Below the pieces are notes generated by a model that worked only from the letters and a program-made list of their open reading frames with translations, did no database searches and was not told where the DNA came from. This document shows, in pieces, positions 33,696-45,411 of a DNA stretch of 64,000 nt (the first letter of the stretch is position 1; every line of letters begins with the position of its first letter). This DNA comes from Thysanoteuthis rhombus (taxonomy: Eukaryota > Mollusca > Cephalopoda > Oegopsida > Thysanoteuthidae). Both the position numbers and the translations under genes were made by a program. Location of the stretch: the NCBI GenBank assembly GCA_963457665.1, contig OY735202.1, positions 76,942,142 to 77,006,141 on the forward strand, in the 5' to 3' direction.

Positions 33696-34655
33696 GTAAG
33701 TCACTGAATTGGTACCCTTATCGTTAAGGAGTTGAGATCGTATATTTTCGTGAATTGTCAGATGTTTAACCGTAACAGAATTATGATCAAACGTGAAAGT
33801 GGAACGTGGTGTAGATATAAGTAATAGAGACCGATATCGGCAAAAGGGGAGAAGAAAGCCGAAAGAAAGAGTAGCACGTGATCGATTTATAAAGAGACCT
33901 AATAAAATTGCATTAAAGATGAAGAAGACGGTATAAGACCGGTCGGTTGCGATTTATAGCAGAAGAGGAACTTCAATTCTTTCCTCTTTTTTTCTTTAGC
34001 CGTTATTTCAGTAGATAACCGAATAGTTATGATTTATCTGAAGATGCTTAATAAAATGTCATAAATGATGATAATGTATAAATAAATAAAAAAGTGGTGC
34101 CGTTTTTTTTTTCTTTTCTCCGAAGAAGGACGAAGAGAATTCAAATTATATGCCCCCCTCCAAAAAATACATAGCATAAACAAGAAACATTTTTAAAAAA
34201 CGGAACAATTACAGAAACAACAAGATCAGACCCCAAAATAAGATAAGAGTACAGAGCAGAAAGGAGGTTAAGCTCAAAAACCAACAAAAAAAATAGTGTG
34301 TTCAGAGAACAGGTATATCCATTGATACATAATGGTTTTAACAAAGTGGGGGTTCAGTTTTAAGTGATAACATTGACATATACTGACCCCCCACTTTAGG
34401 GCCATTGTGAAAAATAATCGTGAGCAGAAGATGAACGATGGCTTGCTTTCAAAAGATACTGATTGCAAATAAAAATGGAATTTGTTTCAGGTGATAAATA
34501 AAGGTTCGTTTTACTTGCCTGTTGTAAAGTTTGAGTGGAGTGACCACAAATTTAAGGCCAGGGTAGCTCTTTCCGTTACCAGGGAACAACATTCGACAAT
34601 GTCAGCAGTAGTTGGTAGTAGTCTCCACGACTGAGGAGAGAGAAGCCCCGTCGGC
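33696..34655. other. Presumed intron or intergenic; nothing firm
   Basis: CpG- and GC-richer DNA at 34540-34720 could be a regulatory or first-exon region; a minus-strand frame of 70 codons lies there without clear splice sites. Confidence 0.35.
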
Positions 34656-35276
34656 TGCTGCTGGCTGTCTTTGCTTAATACAACAATCATGTGATGCTCT
34701 CTCGGCGGCCTGCACACACGCACCTAGCCTCACCAACACAGACACAGAGTAATAATAACGATGATGATGATGACGATTATGATAATCTTAGTAATACAAA
34801 TGATAATTATAGTAATGATCACGATGATGATGATGTTGATGATGATGATGATGATGATGATAACTGCATATAATACGCCCTGTGATTATCAATACACTGT
34901 CTTTAACATTTGTCAAGGGAGATAACTATTATGTGATGCTCTCTCCACAGCGCACACGCACCAGATTCATTAAAAAGACAATAATAATAATGATGACAAT
35001 GACAATGATAGTAGTAAAAAATAGCAATGATGGCAAATATAATGATCACAATAATAATGATGATCTTGATAAGTACGTATATGATACGCCACGCGATTAT
35101 CTGTATTTTTGTCAGTAACATTTGTCAAGGGAGATAACTATTATGTGATGCTCTCCCTGTTGCGCACATGCACTCGACCCCATAGAATAATTGTAATGAT
35201 ATTTCTGTCCCAAAATATTTATTGCAATTGCATGTGCATTTTATACACAAAATTTGACTTTCATTATGGGACGAAG

Positions 35277-35349
<73 letters not shown>

Positions 35350-35559
35350 TACAACTATAATAATTTGTGTATATGATACGCTACATGATTGTGTATATTC
35401 TTGTCCGTAACGTTTGTCATGGGAGATAACTATCAAAAGCAAATTATAGAATAGTTTCCTCTATTCCATTAATCCATCGACGTATTTGCAAATAATTAAA
35501 TACAGTGCAATTGCAAAATGATTTACAAGCTGCTGTTATTTTTATTGAAACAGGTCAAC

Positions 35560-35610
<51 letters not shown>

Positions 35611-36205
35611 TAATAATAATAATAATAACAATAACAATAATGATAATAATAATCTATGTATATGATACGTCAAGGGATTGTCTATATTTTTATCTGCAAC
35701 ATTTGCCAAGGGAGATAACTACAAAACACATACTATAAAGAAGTCTCCCTTTTTTATCTTCTTATTATCTATTCATTAGCAAATGTTTAGGTACAGTGCA
35801 ATACCAAAATTACTTATACACTTCCATCTTTTTTTAGACGGCATGGCTAAACTAATTATGATGGTGATTAGAAGAAGATACTGATAAAGTACATCACGTG
35901 ATTGTTATTATCTCCGGCAGTAACATTTGTCAGGGGAGATAACAACTGAATGCTAAATATAGAGTAGTCTCCCTTACTTTTTTTTTGCAAATGCAGATAA
36001 GAAATTAGGATTCGGTTTATTTGACAATGAATAAGAAACTGCAAAGCAGCAGGTTTTTGATATCCCTTACGTAAAGTGCAATAACAAAATTATATAAGTA
36101 CTGCCATCTTTTTATGACAACATCGGTGAGATAATAATAATAATGATAAAAATAATGATACGCCATGTGCATTTGTATATTTATTTTTTGTCTGTAACAC
36201 CTCAA
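34656..36205 (+). repeat. Complex satellite array with embedded triplet microsatellites
   Basis: A core of TATATGATACGCCACGTGAT-like sequence, then GTAACATTTGTCAAGGGAGA and TAACT, recurs with its GGGAGATAAC word at 34917, 35128, 35421, 35710 and 35935 and a broken copy near 36160. Spacing is 210-292 bp. Between cores lie (GAT)n at 34756-34862 and (AAT)n at 35278-35349 and 35561-35655, plus an ATTAGCAAATG/GTGCAATAMCAAAATTA block in the later units. All frames across it are repeat translations. Confidence 0.85.
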
Positions 36206-36391
36206 AAAAGAAAAGAAAAAGAGTGACGAGTACGTATATCAGAAATGCTGACATGAAAGTTTCTTATCTAATTCATTCCATTGTTATTTTTCAGAATAGG
36301 TATTAGAACATAACAGAATAATTTAATGTATGTCTTTTAGCGGCAAGCGTACTCTTCTGACTAGTAGTACTTCCAAGAATAGTACCATCAC

Positions 36392-36437
36392 CTCTTCTTC
36401 TTCTTCTTCTTCTTCTTCTTCTCTTATTATTATTATT

Positions 36438-36495
<58 letters not shown>

Positions 36496-36567
36496 CTGTC
36501 ATCTTTATTCATCAAGAAGAAGAAGAAGAAGAAGAAGAAGAAGAAGAAGAAGAAGAAGAAGAAGAAA
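36392..36567. repeat. Compound triplet repeat (CTT)n(ATT)n(ATC)n(AAG)n
   Basis: Nine or so CTT units, a few ATT, about 24 ATC and about 17 AAG units follow one another. CTT and AAG arms are complementary, so the tract can fold on itself. Poly-Asp, poly-Ser, poly-Ile and poly-Glu frames here are artefacts. Confidence 0.9.
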
Positions 36568-37980
36568 GCCGTAAAAATAGAAAGAAATTGAAAAAAAGGA
36601 AGAAGGATGTTTCGTGGTCCATGCTGGTTCAGTTCGGGTCCGAATTCGGGTTTTTTTTTTTCAAATCCATTAATATCTTGGGAGACAGAAAAAAAAGCAT
36701 TCTATTTTTATTTCCGAAATGAATTTTATTTCAGTTGGTTGAAAAGATGTTGGAATTTTCGGTAATATTCGTAAATATGAAAAATAAAATGATGTCATCG
36801 TTATTTTGTGTTCATATACGAAACTATAGCTGCTCTCTTTTTTCCTTTTCACTCTGTGCTGTTATGCATGTGTTAGCAAGTGCGCGCGTGTCAGGTGTTT
36901 CACCCCCTAAGAGCATTCTATGTATCCCGAACACAGGCGTAGTTGGAGATCTAGGGGGCCCACGGGTACTTGTCTCCTTGCGCTACCCCTTTTCAACATT
37001 TGGTGCACAGCTTCCCAACCTGTGGGCTGAGGACACACAACAAAGGTATTATTAGTAGGGTTTTTGAGTAGACAGAACTTTGTGAAGCCTAGCTATTTAT
37101 GACCCGGAAAGAGGGCTTGGCTCCTCCAGGGGCCCCTCCAACAAAAAAGGAGATATGTAGAAACACATTGGGTGAATAGATATTCGTAAAGCTTTTCGGG
37201 GCCCTACGCCCTTTGCACCTGGGGGTATTTATTTTAGATATCTCGTTGTGCGGAACCGTTTTACGGTATTAGTCTTTTAAAAAAAGTATAGAAAATGTCT
37301 TTTATTCCCTTCTAACTCTTGTGACCAGGACAGTGATATTCACCGGTAATTGTTTCTCTTACTTTATGTAATTAAAATGTGAAAATTTGTCCGTTGTCCA
37401 ATTGGAAATAGATGAATTTCAAATTATCACAATCCTGATCACAAAAGCTAAGTTCGAAGGGAACAAGTGAATTTTTTTTCATACTTTTATTAGTATATGT
37501 TATAATAATATAACACTCATTACCCAGGAACCAGAATCCCGTTGCTGGGTGTGATCAATGTCACTACGTTGGATGCACGCAAGCAATTTACAAAAGTTGT
37601 ACTTATTCCAAAATTCAAATGAAGCATTTAGTGACAATTTCTTCGAGTTAGCTGAGAATGGAGACGAATGATTTTTTGCGTAAAAATACACACTTCTCGT
37701 TGGGGTCATTAAAATAAAATTAAAAGATAAAAAAGAAAAGCTGTGGTTAAACAAAATTAACTGATAAACCCCAAGCCCCTAATTGCGATTCAAAGTTTAT
37801 TTTGAATCTTCCGGTTACACGTTTCTTGCACTACAAGCCAACCCCCGATTCGAACACGCGACCTCGCCGCTAAAATTTCAGACAAAAAAAGGGGCTAATT
37901 TTTTTTTTTTTTTGTCAGTGTTATTATCGGCATTTAATTCTTATCATGGATATTTTTTGTTTTTTTATTCACTATTTTAG
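36568..37980. other. No firm gene; transposon debris and a tRNA-like word
   Basis: A GC-richer block at 36880-37230 (GGCGTAGTTGGAGATCTAGG) looks like old repeat. CCCCGATTCGAACACGCGAC at 37845 is the reverse complement of a B-box-like word and may be a worn SINE head on the minus strand. Confidence 0.35.
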
Positions 37981-38221
37981 ATTCGACTTCAACCTAGGAA
38001 TTATCGAATGCTTTCCGGACTTCATTTTCTACGCACGGAGGTTGATGGTGATATATTGTGCTCGGCCTTTTGCATGTAACCTATTTAAAAAATTGCGTCA
38101 GATATCACCAGTGATCACGTGCGTGTATGTATGGAAGCGCAACAGCGGCAAATTAGCATTCGCTCTGATTTTATTTGGCACAACTATGTACATTTTTCTG
38201 TTCAGTTACCACACGAGCTAA
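37981..38221 (+). CDS. Candidate terminal exon, small protein with C-terminal hydrophobic segment
   Basis: A pyrimidine-rich acceptor (TATTCACTATTTTAG, ends 37980) leads into a frame with one leading base and 79 codons to a TAA at 38219. Codons are mixed and include CG-rich ones, unlike the surroundings. The peptide runs FDFNLGIIECFPDFIFYARR, then a basic stretch VYVWKRNSGK and a hydrophobic stretch LAFALILFGTTMYIFLFSY before a short tail HTS. Positives before and few residues after suggest a tail-anchored protein or the start of a type II membrane protein whose later exons are not seen. Joined to 33658-33695 it would make 92 residues. Family unknown. Confidence 0.35.
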
Positions 38222-38745
38222 ACTTATCGTTGTCGACTCAACTGATTTGGATACACGTGATGTTTCCCCCCCCCCTTTTTTTTCGATAACTATAGAACTG
38301 TTATCACAGGAGCCGTCAATATTAATTATTTACGCAAAGAATGGATATACTGAAGGAAAACATTTCAGTATGTGTCAAAATCGAACAAAGAACACACTTC
38401 AATCGGAATCCATTCTTGTTAGTTTTCTACAACTCTTCAAATTTTCTATTTTCTGATATTTTTATAACAGTTAGGCAACAGAGTTAGGGTTTAAAAAAAC
38501 GATTCTTTTTCATATGAGAAAAGTAGCAGTTTTATTCATAAAAGATCAGAGATACCTATATTAATTTTGGATTGTTTTCCGCGCTACAAGTGAGCAATCA
38601 GCAGCTGCTGTAATAAGTACCGTTAAAGTAATGTAGATACGAATACACAATTGTATTACTCTCTTCCTCTCTTTCTGTTTGCTCTCATGTGATGAAATGT
38701 AACTAACAAAAAAATGATGTAGGCTTTCATATTATAGATAAAGAA
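38222..38745. other. No gene seen
   Basis: AT-rich DNA following the possible 3' end; no AATAAA is placed convincingly close to the stop. Confidence 0.35.
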
Positions 38746-38998
38746 TTAGAAACCGTCAACCAAAAATATCAGCATAGGTTTCTTCAGTTTTCAAGTTGGT
38801 CTGGCTGGCTATGTATGTATGTGTATGCCAAGCATACAGGCCACACCAATGGAGCTAAAGGGCTGAAAATTCAAACATTCATTTTTTATTATGTCTAGAG
38901 GAAAAAAATTATTTTTGAGAATCCCCACCCCCAAATAAGCTTTTAGTGGGGTGTTGAGGAAATTCAGACCTATTCAATGATCACTGCCTGGCAAATGG
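38746..38998 (+). mobile_element. MITE-A copy 9, left half
   Basis: The left end TTAGAAACCGTCAACC and first 200 bp are well preserved (TCTTCAGTTTTCAAGTTGGT, CACACCAATGGAGCTAAAGG, TATTATGTCTAGAGG). The copy then jumps to a short piece of the right half and stops. Confidence 0.9.
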
Positions 38999-39211
38999 CA
39001 ACTCAAGAACAAGTCACACCTTGAGCAACACTCCCTAGTCTTTTACCAGATAACTGATATCCAGACAGATTTTGCCCCCCCCCCGACCCTCTCCCTGAAA
39101 AAGAGGCAACAGTTGCCAATGTGTATTAATCATGTCCCTGTAGAATGTTTGATTTGATCAGATTAGACATGGTTATTTTGTATTTTCACCAATGATATAC
39201 GATAATAGAAA

Positions 39212-39586
39212 GGTCTAGTTAGACTCTCAATATGTTGGGGATGATCAATTGAATAATTTGAAACAAGTGTGATCAATGAATAATTTACTTCTGTTACTTT
39301 TTGTTGGCAGTGATTACTAGAAAAAGTCTCAATTTTCGAAAAACAAGCGTGAACACTGCCAGATACAGGGACCAAATTAGCATAAACTTACATTGCAAAT
39401 TGACCCCCCCCCCATAAAAACTATTATAGGAGAGAATTTAGATATAAAAACGTTTTTTCTAGACATAATGAGGAGTAAATGCTTCAATTTTCAGCCCTCT
39501 AGCTCCAGTCAGCCAGTACAACTTGAAAAAATTAAGAAAATTATGTTGAATATTTTTGGTGACAGTTTAGGTTGACAGTTTCTAAT
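39212..39586 (-). mobile_element. MITE-A copy 10
   Basis: It is inverted relative to copy 9 and lies 210 bp from it. It has GGTCTAGTTAGACTCTCAA, GATCAATGAATAATTTACTT, ACATTGCAAATTGACCCCC, TTTTTTCTAGACATAATGAG and AGTTTCTAATAG. The GTGTGGCC...CCAGCCAGA section is shortened. Confidence 0.9.
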
Positions 39587-39942
39587 AGATTATCTTTTTA
39601 CAAAATTTTGGACAGAAATTTTCTTACATCCTTTGTTGCTATGTATGACTCAACCCTTTGTATGGGGTTTGCCGTAACAATACCTAGAAATCCTTCTCGG
39701 AGGAGACCAATCTCTACACCACATTACTAGACCAACAAAAAATGAAATGAAACGACCTCAAGTCATTCTTCTTCCCACTGCCCCATATCACCTAACTTTC
39801 TTATTGACCAAGTTGATCAGCTTTACTCAACCTTTCATATATCACATCTCATGGAAACCCTGCATAAAATACTTTGTGTACAGCTAACGACACGGCCAGA
39901 GTGTTCAAAAATGGTCATGTATTATATCTGTATCTCTCATAA

Positions 39943-40330
39943 GTGAATCATCATTGACCACACATGTACCGAAACAAATTATCTACGAAAATTATGTAAA
40001 AAAAAAAAAGGATCTTCTATCAAAAATTACTTTTAAAAAATTTATCTGCAATTATCTTCAAAAATATCAGCTCAAGATTTGGACATTATTGGTCCTTAAG
40101 TGACCATAGAAACCAAAAAAAGCTCTTTTTGGAGGAGAAAAAGAAAATGTTTCCTGATGGTGTCTAGTGGTGTATTCATACAAATCTTCATATTTGTAGC
40201 CCCCAAAATATGACCCTAGCTGCTCAGAGACACACATACATGCACGCACATAGACACACACTCAAAGGGAGAAGCTGTAACCCTCTAAATAAGTTGGTCA
40301 GGTCATTTGTTGGGCTATACTGATTCGATA
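39943..40330 (+). mobile_element. MITE-C copy 2
   Basis: It begins GTGAATCATCATTGACC and ACATGTACCGAAACAAAT and ends CATTTGTTGGGCTATACTGA plus TTCGATA. The ends show the family's inverted repeat, GAATCA followed two bases later by ATAGCCCA. The internal AGATCT-rich array is short here. Confidence 0.85.
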
Positions 40331-40387
40331 ATCTAAAAGAAATTATCAGTATTTTTCAATCAACAGGAAGATGATTTTCTGTATCTT

Positions 40388-40821
40388 TGAAATTTTCAAC
40401 CAAAATTGTCAATATAGGTTTCCTCATTTTTCAAATTGGTCTGGCTGGCTATGTATGTATTATGCGTACAGGCTGTCTCAATAGAGCAGAAAGGCTGAAA
40501 ATTTGATCATTTACTCTCTATCATGCCTGGAAAAAACGTTTTTCTTTTGTTTTGTTTTTTTTAATTTCTAAAATAGGTTTTTTGGGGGTTAAATTTGCAA
40601 AGTAATTTTATGGCAAGTTGGTTACTTAGTTTGTGTATGGCAGCATTCGTACTTGTTTGTTTTTCTAATTCAAACTTCAAGTGATCACACCTCAATGAAA
40701 GACAAGAGGAGTAATTTATTTATTGATCACCTATCTCTACAACTTTTTAATTGATGACCCCCAACACAGCATGCCACTGATGTTGGTAATATGACACTTT
40801 CTATTTAGTGACTAACCAGTT
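40388..40821 (+). mobile_element. MITE-A copy 11, full length
   Basis: All blocks are present in order from TGAAATTTTCAACCAAAATT to CACTTTCTATTTAGTGACTA plus ACCAG. Several C-to-T type changes suggest an older copy. Confidence 0.9.
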
Positions 40822-41240
40822 CTTGAAATAACTTTTGTTTCTCAAGGAACCCTTGCATGAAAATATATGTTCAGGGCCGTAGCTGAGGTTTATAAAACAC
40901 TGAGCACTGATAGAGTCACTCAATATGTAGTTAAATGTTTCCCAACTTGGGTAGCCACAGATCTCTGTATTATTGCATGATGTTAATGGACATTGCAGTC
41001 AGTAAAGTTTTGGTGGGCACGGTAGGATTGATTCTACGCCCCTTGGTATGGTTCTTTTTTCTACTGACCATATTTTTTCCAATATATATTTTCATTGATG
41101 CTGATTTCACTCTTTGTCTTCAACTTCAGGAAAAATATGTCTGTAGTCTTCTTCTTTCTTTCTGAAATAATAGTAAATAGGTATTTTAAAGGGAGAGTGA
41201 GTGGGCAAGCAAGTGACGTGTCCTTCAACTTTTCTTACAG

Positions 41241-41300
41241 AATTATGGGAAGATGCCAGTGACCAAAAAAAGGAAAAATCAATCTAAAAAACAGAAATAA
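41241..41300 (+). CDS. Candidate terminal exon, Lys-rich tail
   Basis: A good acceptor (CAACTTTTCTTACAG, ends 41240) leads into 19 codons (NYGKMPVTKKRKNQSKKQK) and TAA in phase 0, with an AATAAA overlapping the stop. A lysine-rich C-terminus of this kind is seen in nuclear and nucleolar proteins, but 19 residues are too few to identify anything. It may be chance. Only the phase-0 end of 33584 could feed it directly. Confidence 0.25.
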   Translation, partial: NYGKMPVTKKRKNQSKKQK

Positions 41301-41471
41301 ATACATAAAAAAACAAATTATAAAGGAAATTATGAATCAGCCCCACCCATGTATGCTGCTTATTACCTCATAAATTAAGCGGTGGTGGGGCTAAAATCGA
41401 GTTACCTTGATCAAATAATAACAGTTTGGTTTGAAAAATGAATTTAAGATTTTTCTTTTTTTTCAAGTCTA

Positions 41472-41705
41472 TCCAGTTAGTCAATCAATTGGGTGATCAA
41501 TTAGAAAATTTGGAATGGGGGCAATCAATGAATAAGTTACTTTTCTCACCTTTTTTGGGCTGTGATCACTAAAAAGTATAATTTTTCAAAAACAAATGTG
41601 AATGCTGCCAGGTACAAACTAAGGGGCTAATTTGGTATAAACTTTCTTTGTAAAATAACCCCCTAATAAAAATTCATGGATTGGGGCTAAAAAAAATTTT
41701 CTTTC
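41472..41705 (-). mobile_element. MITE-A copy 12, right half
   Basis: CCAGTTAGTCAATCAATTGG, GATCAATTAGAAAATTTGGA, TGATCACTAAAAAG and AAACTAAGGGGCTAATTTGG place it in the family. It loses similarity after ACCCCCTAATAAAAATT. Confidence 0.85.
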
Positions 41706-42990
41706 TTCATTGAGGGAGATGTGTGTGTGAAATTTCAAATTTCTACTATGAACAGTTGGGTTTAGGTGAAATGTAGAAAGATACATATAAGACTCAGAGC
41801 ACATAATAACCTAAACCCAGCAGCAGTGATTAAACCAGTCTGTTGTGGGTATCAATGATTAATACTTCCGAAGCAGTTTTACTCTCATATCATTACTTTT
41901 AATCAAACAGCATTTGATAAAATTTATTTCTCCATAGACTTATCTTCAATCTGTGTAAACATCATGAGTGGTACACAGTTATAAGTATAATTGATCAGCA
42001 AATGAATTTAGGAAGTGTACCTTGAATAATCATGTGGAATAGATTTCCCTGAATTTGGAATGTTAATTTTTTTTTTTTAATTCAACCTTTATTAAATAAG
42101 TACAAAAAAGTTTGAAGAAATTCAATAGATATTTGATCAATCATCAAATTTTCAAATAAAATTATCTTTTATACAAGTTTGATCTTTTTTTTCATCAGGT
42201 GTCAATTACTCATAAGTATGTCAACACAATGCGTGAGCACGCCTACAAACTTTTTACAATGACAAAATATTGAGCGGTAAAATATCACAGATGATGGAAA
42301 AACTATAGTGGGTTTCATCAGTCCTGGTGGTATTTCCAAGAATTGAATTTAATCACATTTGTGCAGAGAGGGAAGAAACGAAAATGGACCAAATAACAGA
42401 TGATGAAATCAATCTTCTTTGAGTTATTTTTTTGTGTCTTCTTTTTCTCATTCTTTAATTTCTTTTTTCCTCTTCCTTCCTTCCTTCCTTCCTTCCTTCC
42501 TTCCTTCCTATCTCCTTTTATTGCCTGGATTTTCCTTGCTGCTGCCTGGATTGGCTCAGTGCAGGCTCAGTAGGATTGGTTGTAGGTATGGCCCTGGCAA
42601 CACATAAGAGAATTAAAAAGTTTGTATAATTCATAAACTAAAGTAATGATCAGAATTCTACAGTGGACAGGAAAATAGTTGTCTACACATTTGTTCATTT
42701 TTTGGAAAATAATAAAGGTCTGCACTATTCCTTCTTTAAAAAGAACCTCAAATGAAGGAAAAGCCAGCTGCTTTTTTCATGCTTGTATAAAAAAATTTTC
42801 CAAATTCTGGGGTACCTAGGAATCCCCAGTTGAGAAAGGCAGCTCTACTGAATAATCATTCATGTATCATACTAAAATCAAATATTGAGGCGTAAACTTT
42901 TTGAAGCAGGTGTTGAGAGAAAGAAAGCTGTTATTTTTGTATCATGAATTGAGAGCAGTAAAAAATCCTCTTTCGTGTTATTTAAAAAAA
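41706..42990. other. No gene seen; (TTCC)n at 42472-42509
   Basis: AT-rich DNA with one (TTCC)n tract of about nine units. Pyrimidine bias on the plus strand starts before the long tract that follows. Confidence 0.45.
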
Positions 42991-44140
42991 TTTTTTTTCT
43001 TTTCTTGTTTTCTATCATTTTCCTTATTATGTCTTTTTTCCCCCTTATTTTCTCTCTTTTTTTCTTATCTTTTATTTTCTCTCTTTTTTCTTATCTTTTA
43101 TTTTCTCTCTTTTTTTTATTTAGTCACTTTTTTCTCTTCCTATTTTCTCTCTTTTTTTCTCATCCTCTTTTTTTCTCATTTTCTCTTTTTTCTTCTTATT
43201 TTCTCTCTTTCTTTTTTCTTGTTTTTCTCTTTTATTCATTCTCTTTCTTCTCTTCTTTTCTTTCTTTTTCTTACTCTCTTTTGCTTTTTATACTTTCTCT
43301 CCTCTTCTTTTTTTCTCCTTTTTCCTCTTTTTTTCTTGTTTTCTCTTTTTCTCTTATTTTGTCACTTTTTCTTGTTTTTTCCTCTCTTGTCTTTTTTTTG
43401 CTTTTTCTTATTTTTTTTATTTTTCCTTTTCTCTCATTTTTTCAAATTTTGCTGCTTTTTTATATCCTATCTTTTTCCCCATTTTCTTTTTTCTTTTTCC
43501 TCATTTCCTCATGTTTTCTTTTGTTCCATTTTTTATGCTTTTTGTTAATATCTCTTTTTCATGTTATTTTCTCTTTCTTTCTTCTTTCCTATCTTTTTAC
43601 TTTTTTATTTTTTCTTTGTTCTTTTTTCTTATCTCGTTTTTTTTCTTATTTTCTTATTTTCTCTCTTTTTCTTTTTTCTTTTTTTTCTCCTTTTATTTTT
43701 TTTTCTCATTTTCTCTTTTTTTTCTCACTTTTTACCTTTTTTTATTGTTTCTTTTTTCTTATTTCCTCTCTTTTTCCTTTTTTCATATTTTCTCTCTTTT
43801 CTCTTCTTTTCATTTTTTTAAAAATCTTTGTCTCATTTTCCCTTCTTTCTTATTTTCTCCCTTCATTTTTTTCTCTCTTTTCCGTTTTCCTTATTTCATC
43901 TTTTTTCTTCTTCTCTTTTTTCTTTTCTCTCTTTTTCTCATTTTTTCTCTTCTTCTTTGTGTCTTTTTTCTTATTTTCTCCCTCTTTCCTTTTTTCCTAT
44001 CCCTCTTTTTTCTGTTTTTTTCTTTCATTTTTCCATTTTCTCTCTCTTTTATTTTTCATTCTCTCACTTTCTTTTTCCTTACTTTCTCTCTTCTATTTTC
44101 TCCTTTTTTCTTATTTTTCTCCTTTTTTTTCTTTTTTATC
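42991..44140 (+). repeat. 1.15-kb polypyrimidine tract
   Basis: Almost every base is T or C, built from TTTTCTCTCTTTTTTCTTAT-like units of about 20 to 45 bp with occasional single A or G. Frames of up to 390 codons of Phe, Ser and Leu cross it in all three plus frames, which shows they are products of base composition and not genes. Confidence 0.9.
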
Positions 44141-44189
44141 TGAGTGAGATTATGCAATTATATCTCATTTCATATTTTTGTTCACTCAC

Positions 44190-44490
44190 TAAGAGCTAGC
44201 CACAAAAGAGCCACAACAAAAGCTCAATCAGGGTCTTAGTTCTTTTGTCAGTTCTTTGAATCTAGCTATTTTGTGGCTAGTTCTCTCAAGGTCTTTGCTC
44301 TTTTATCATACTCTTTTGTAGTTAGCTCTCTCAGTGTTTTAACTCTTTTCTCTTAGCTTTCTCATGGCTAGTTCTTACAGGGTATTAGCTTTTTGTGGCT
44401 AGCTCTCTCAGTGTTTTAACTCTTTTCTCTTAGCTTTCTCATGGCTAGTTCTTACAGGGTATTAGCTTTTTGTGGCTAGCTCTTTCATGA
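44190..44490 (+). repeat. GGCTAGCTCT minisatellite with a perfect 77-bp duplication
   Basis: Degenerate units around TGGCTAGYTCTCTCAGGGT and TTAGCTCTTTT fill the stretch. Within it, 44323-44399 and 44400-44476 are identical 77-bp copies, implying very recent duplication. Confidence 0.85.
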
Positions 44491-45033
44491 TGTGGGAAAA
44501 TAAGTAAATTTCCATGTATTCTCGGAGGATCTCATTATATATGTACATATAAGGAAATATTTTTATCCATAGCTTTATAACAGACATGGTTAATTAATTA
44601 TTTTTTGGCAAGTCTAAGAGAGTATCAAAAGAAAGTCCATGTGCAAATCTAGAATGTTTTGACTGATTTTAACTCTTAAATTCATAAACTGCTTATGATT
44701 GCGAGTGGAACTCTTATATCAAGGAACTTTTCTGTGAATCAAAAGATAATTTTTTCAAATTCACCAAATGGTCAAAGTGAGATAATTTTTATCAAAAGTT
44801 ATTTGGACTTGCAACCTCATTTTTTTTGTTTCAGTCGTAATACTTCGGTCACTTTTTTATATCCAGCAACCTCAAGGGAGTTTTAAATAGCAATGTGAAC
44901 CATAATGTGATTTTTGTGGATGGTATAAATAAAGAAATAAATCTTTATTGCATTCAATGATGTTAAGCACTTTATATATAAGTTATTAAGAAAATTAAGT
45001 ATTTGAATTTTTTTCACCTCTGTCAACGAATAC
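44491..45033. other. No gene seen
   Basis: AT-rich DNA without repeats matched elsewhere in the window. Confidence 0.4.
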
Positions 45034-45340
45034 ATGTGTATTTGGTCATATTTTTCAGTCTGTCTTGCCTTCTGTCCAGGTGTTATCACTGAAGGTTTGG
45101 ACAATGGGGTTAGGGAGAGGTGGTTAAATTTGGGGGCAGATCCAAGATTTTTTTTTCAGGAGAGGTATATTTTCTGTTTTTTCCTCCACACATTTATGTA
45201 TACACTCATGATTGTCCACACAATATCTCCAAAGGTTCTCGATGAATTCCAATGAAATTTCTTGGAAGAGTGGACAATAGGTAACCTGAGAAGTAATTGA
45301 ATTTTAGGGTAGATCCATGCACAATTACTTCCTCTAGGTT
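45034..45340 (+). repeat. Interspersed repeat family D, two units
   Basis: AATATCTCCAAAGGTTCTCG, AATGAAATTTCTTGGAAGAG, TGGACAATAGG and GAATTTTAGGGTAGATCCAT match 55610-55720 closely and, in reverse, 10250-10360. Confidence 0.7.
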
Positions 45341-45411
45341 GTAGTTATATGTCCAGACCACAAAATATCACTAGCAGTAGGATCTATCTATGTCTGTTTG
45401 TATCTATATAT

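Noticed and set aside
33504-33704. Minus-strand 66-codon ORF with a signal-peptide-like start
   Set aside because: No credible splice donor on the minus strand, and the plus strand has three strong splice sites over the same DNA.
34691-36722. Poly-Asp, poly-Ile, poly-Ser and poly-Glu ORFs
   Set aside because: They are translations of triplet microsatellites.
42901-44199. Very long open frames (up to 390 codons) rich in Phe, Ser and Leu
   Set aside because: They exist in all three plus frames because the DNA is nearly pure pyrimidine, which cannot form stop codons without A or G. Not coding.
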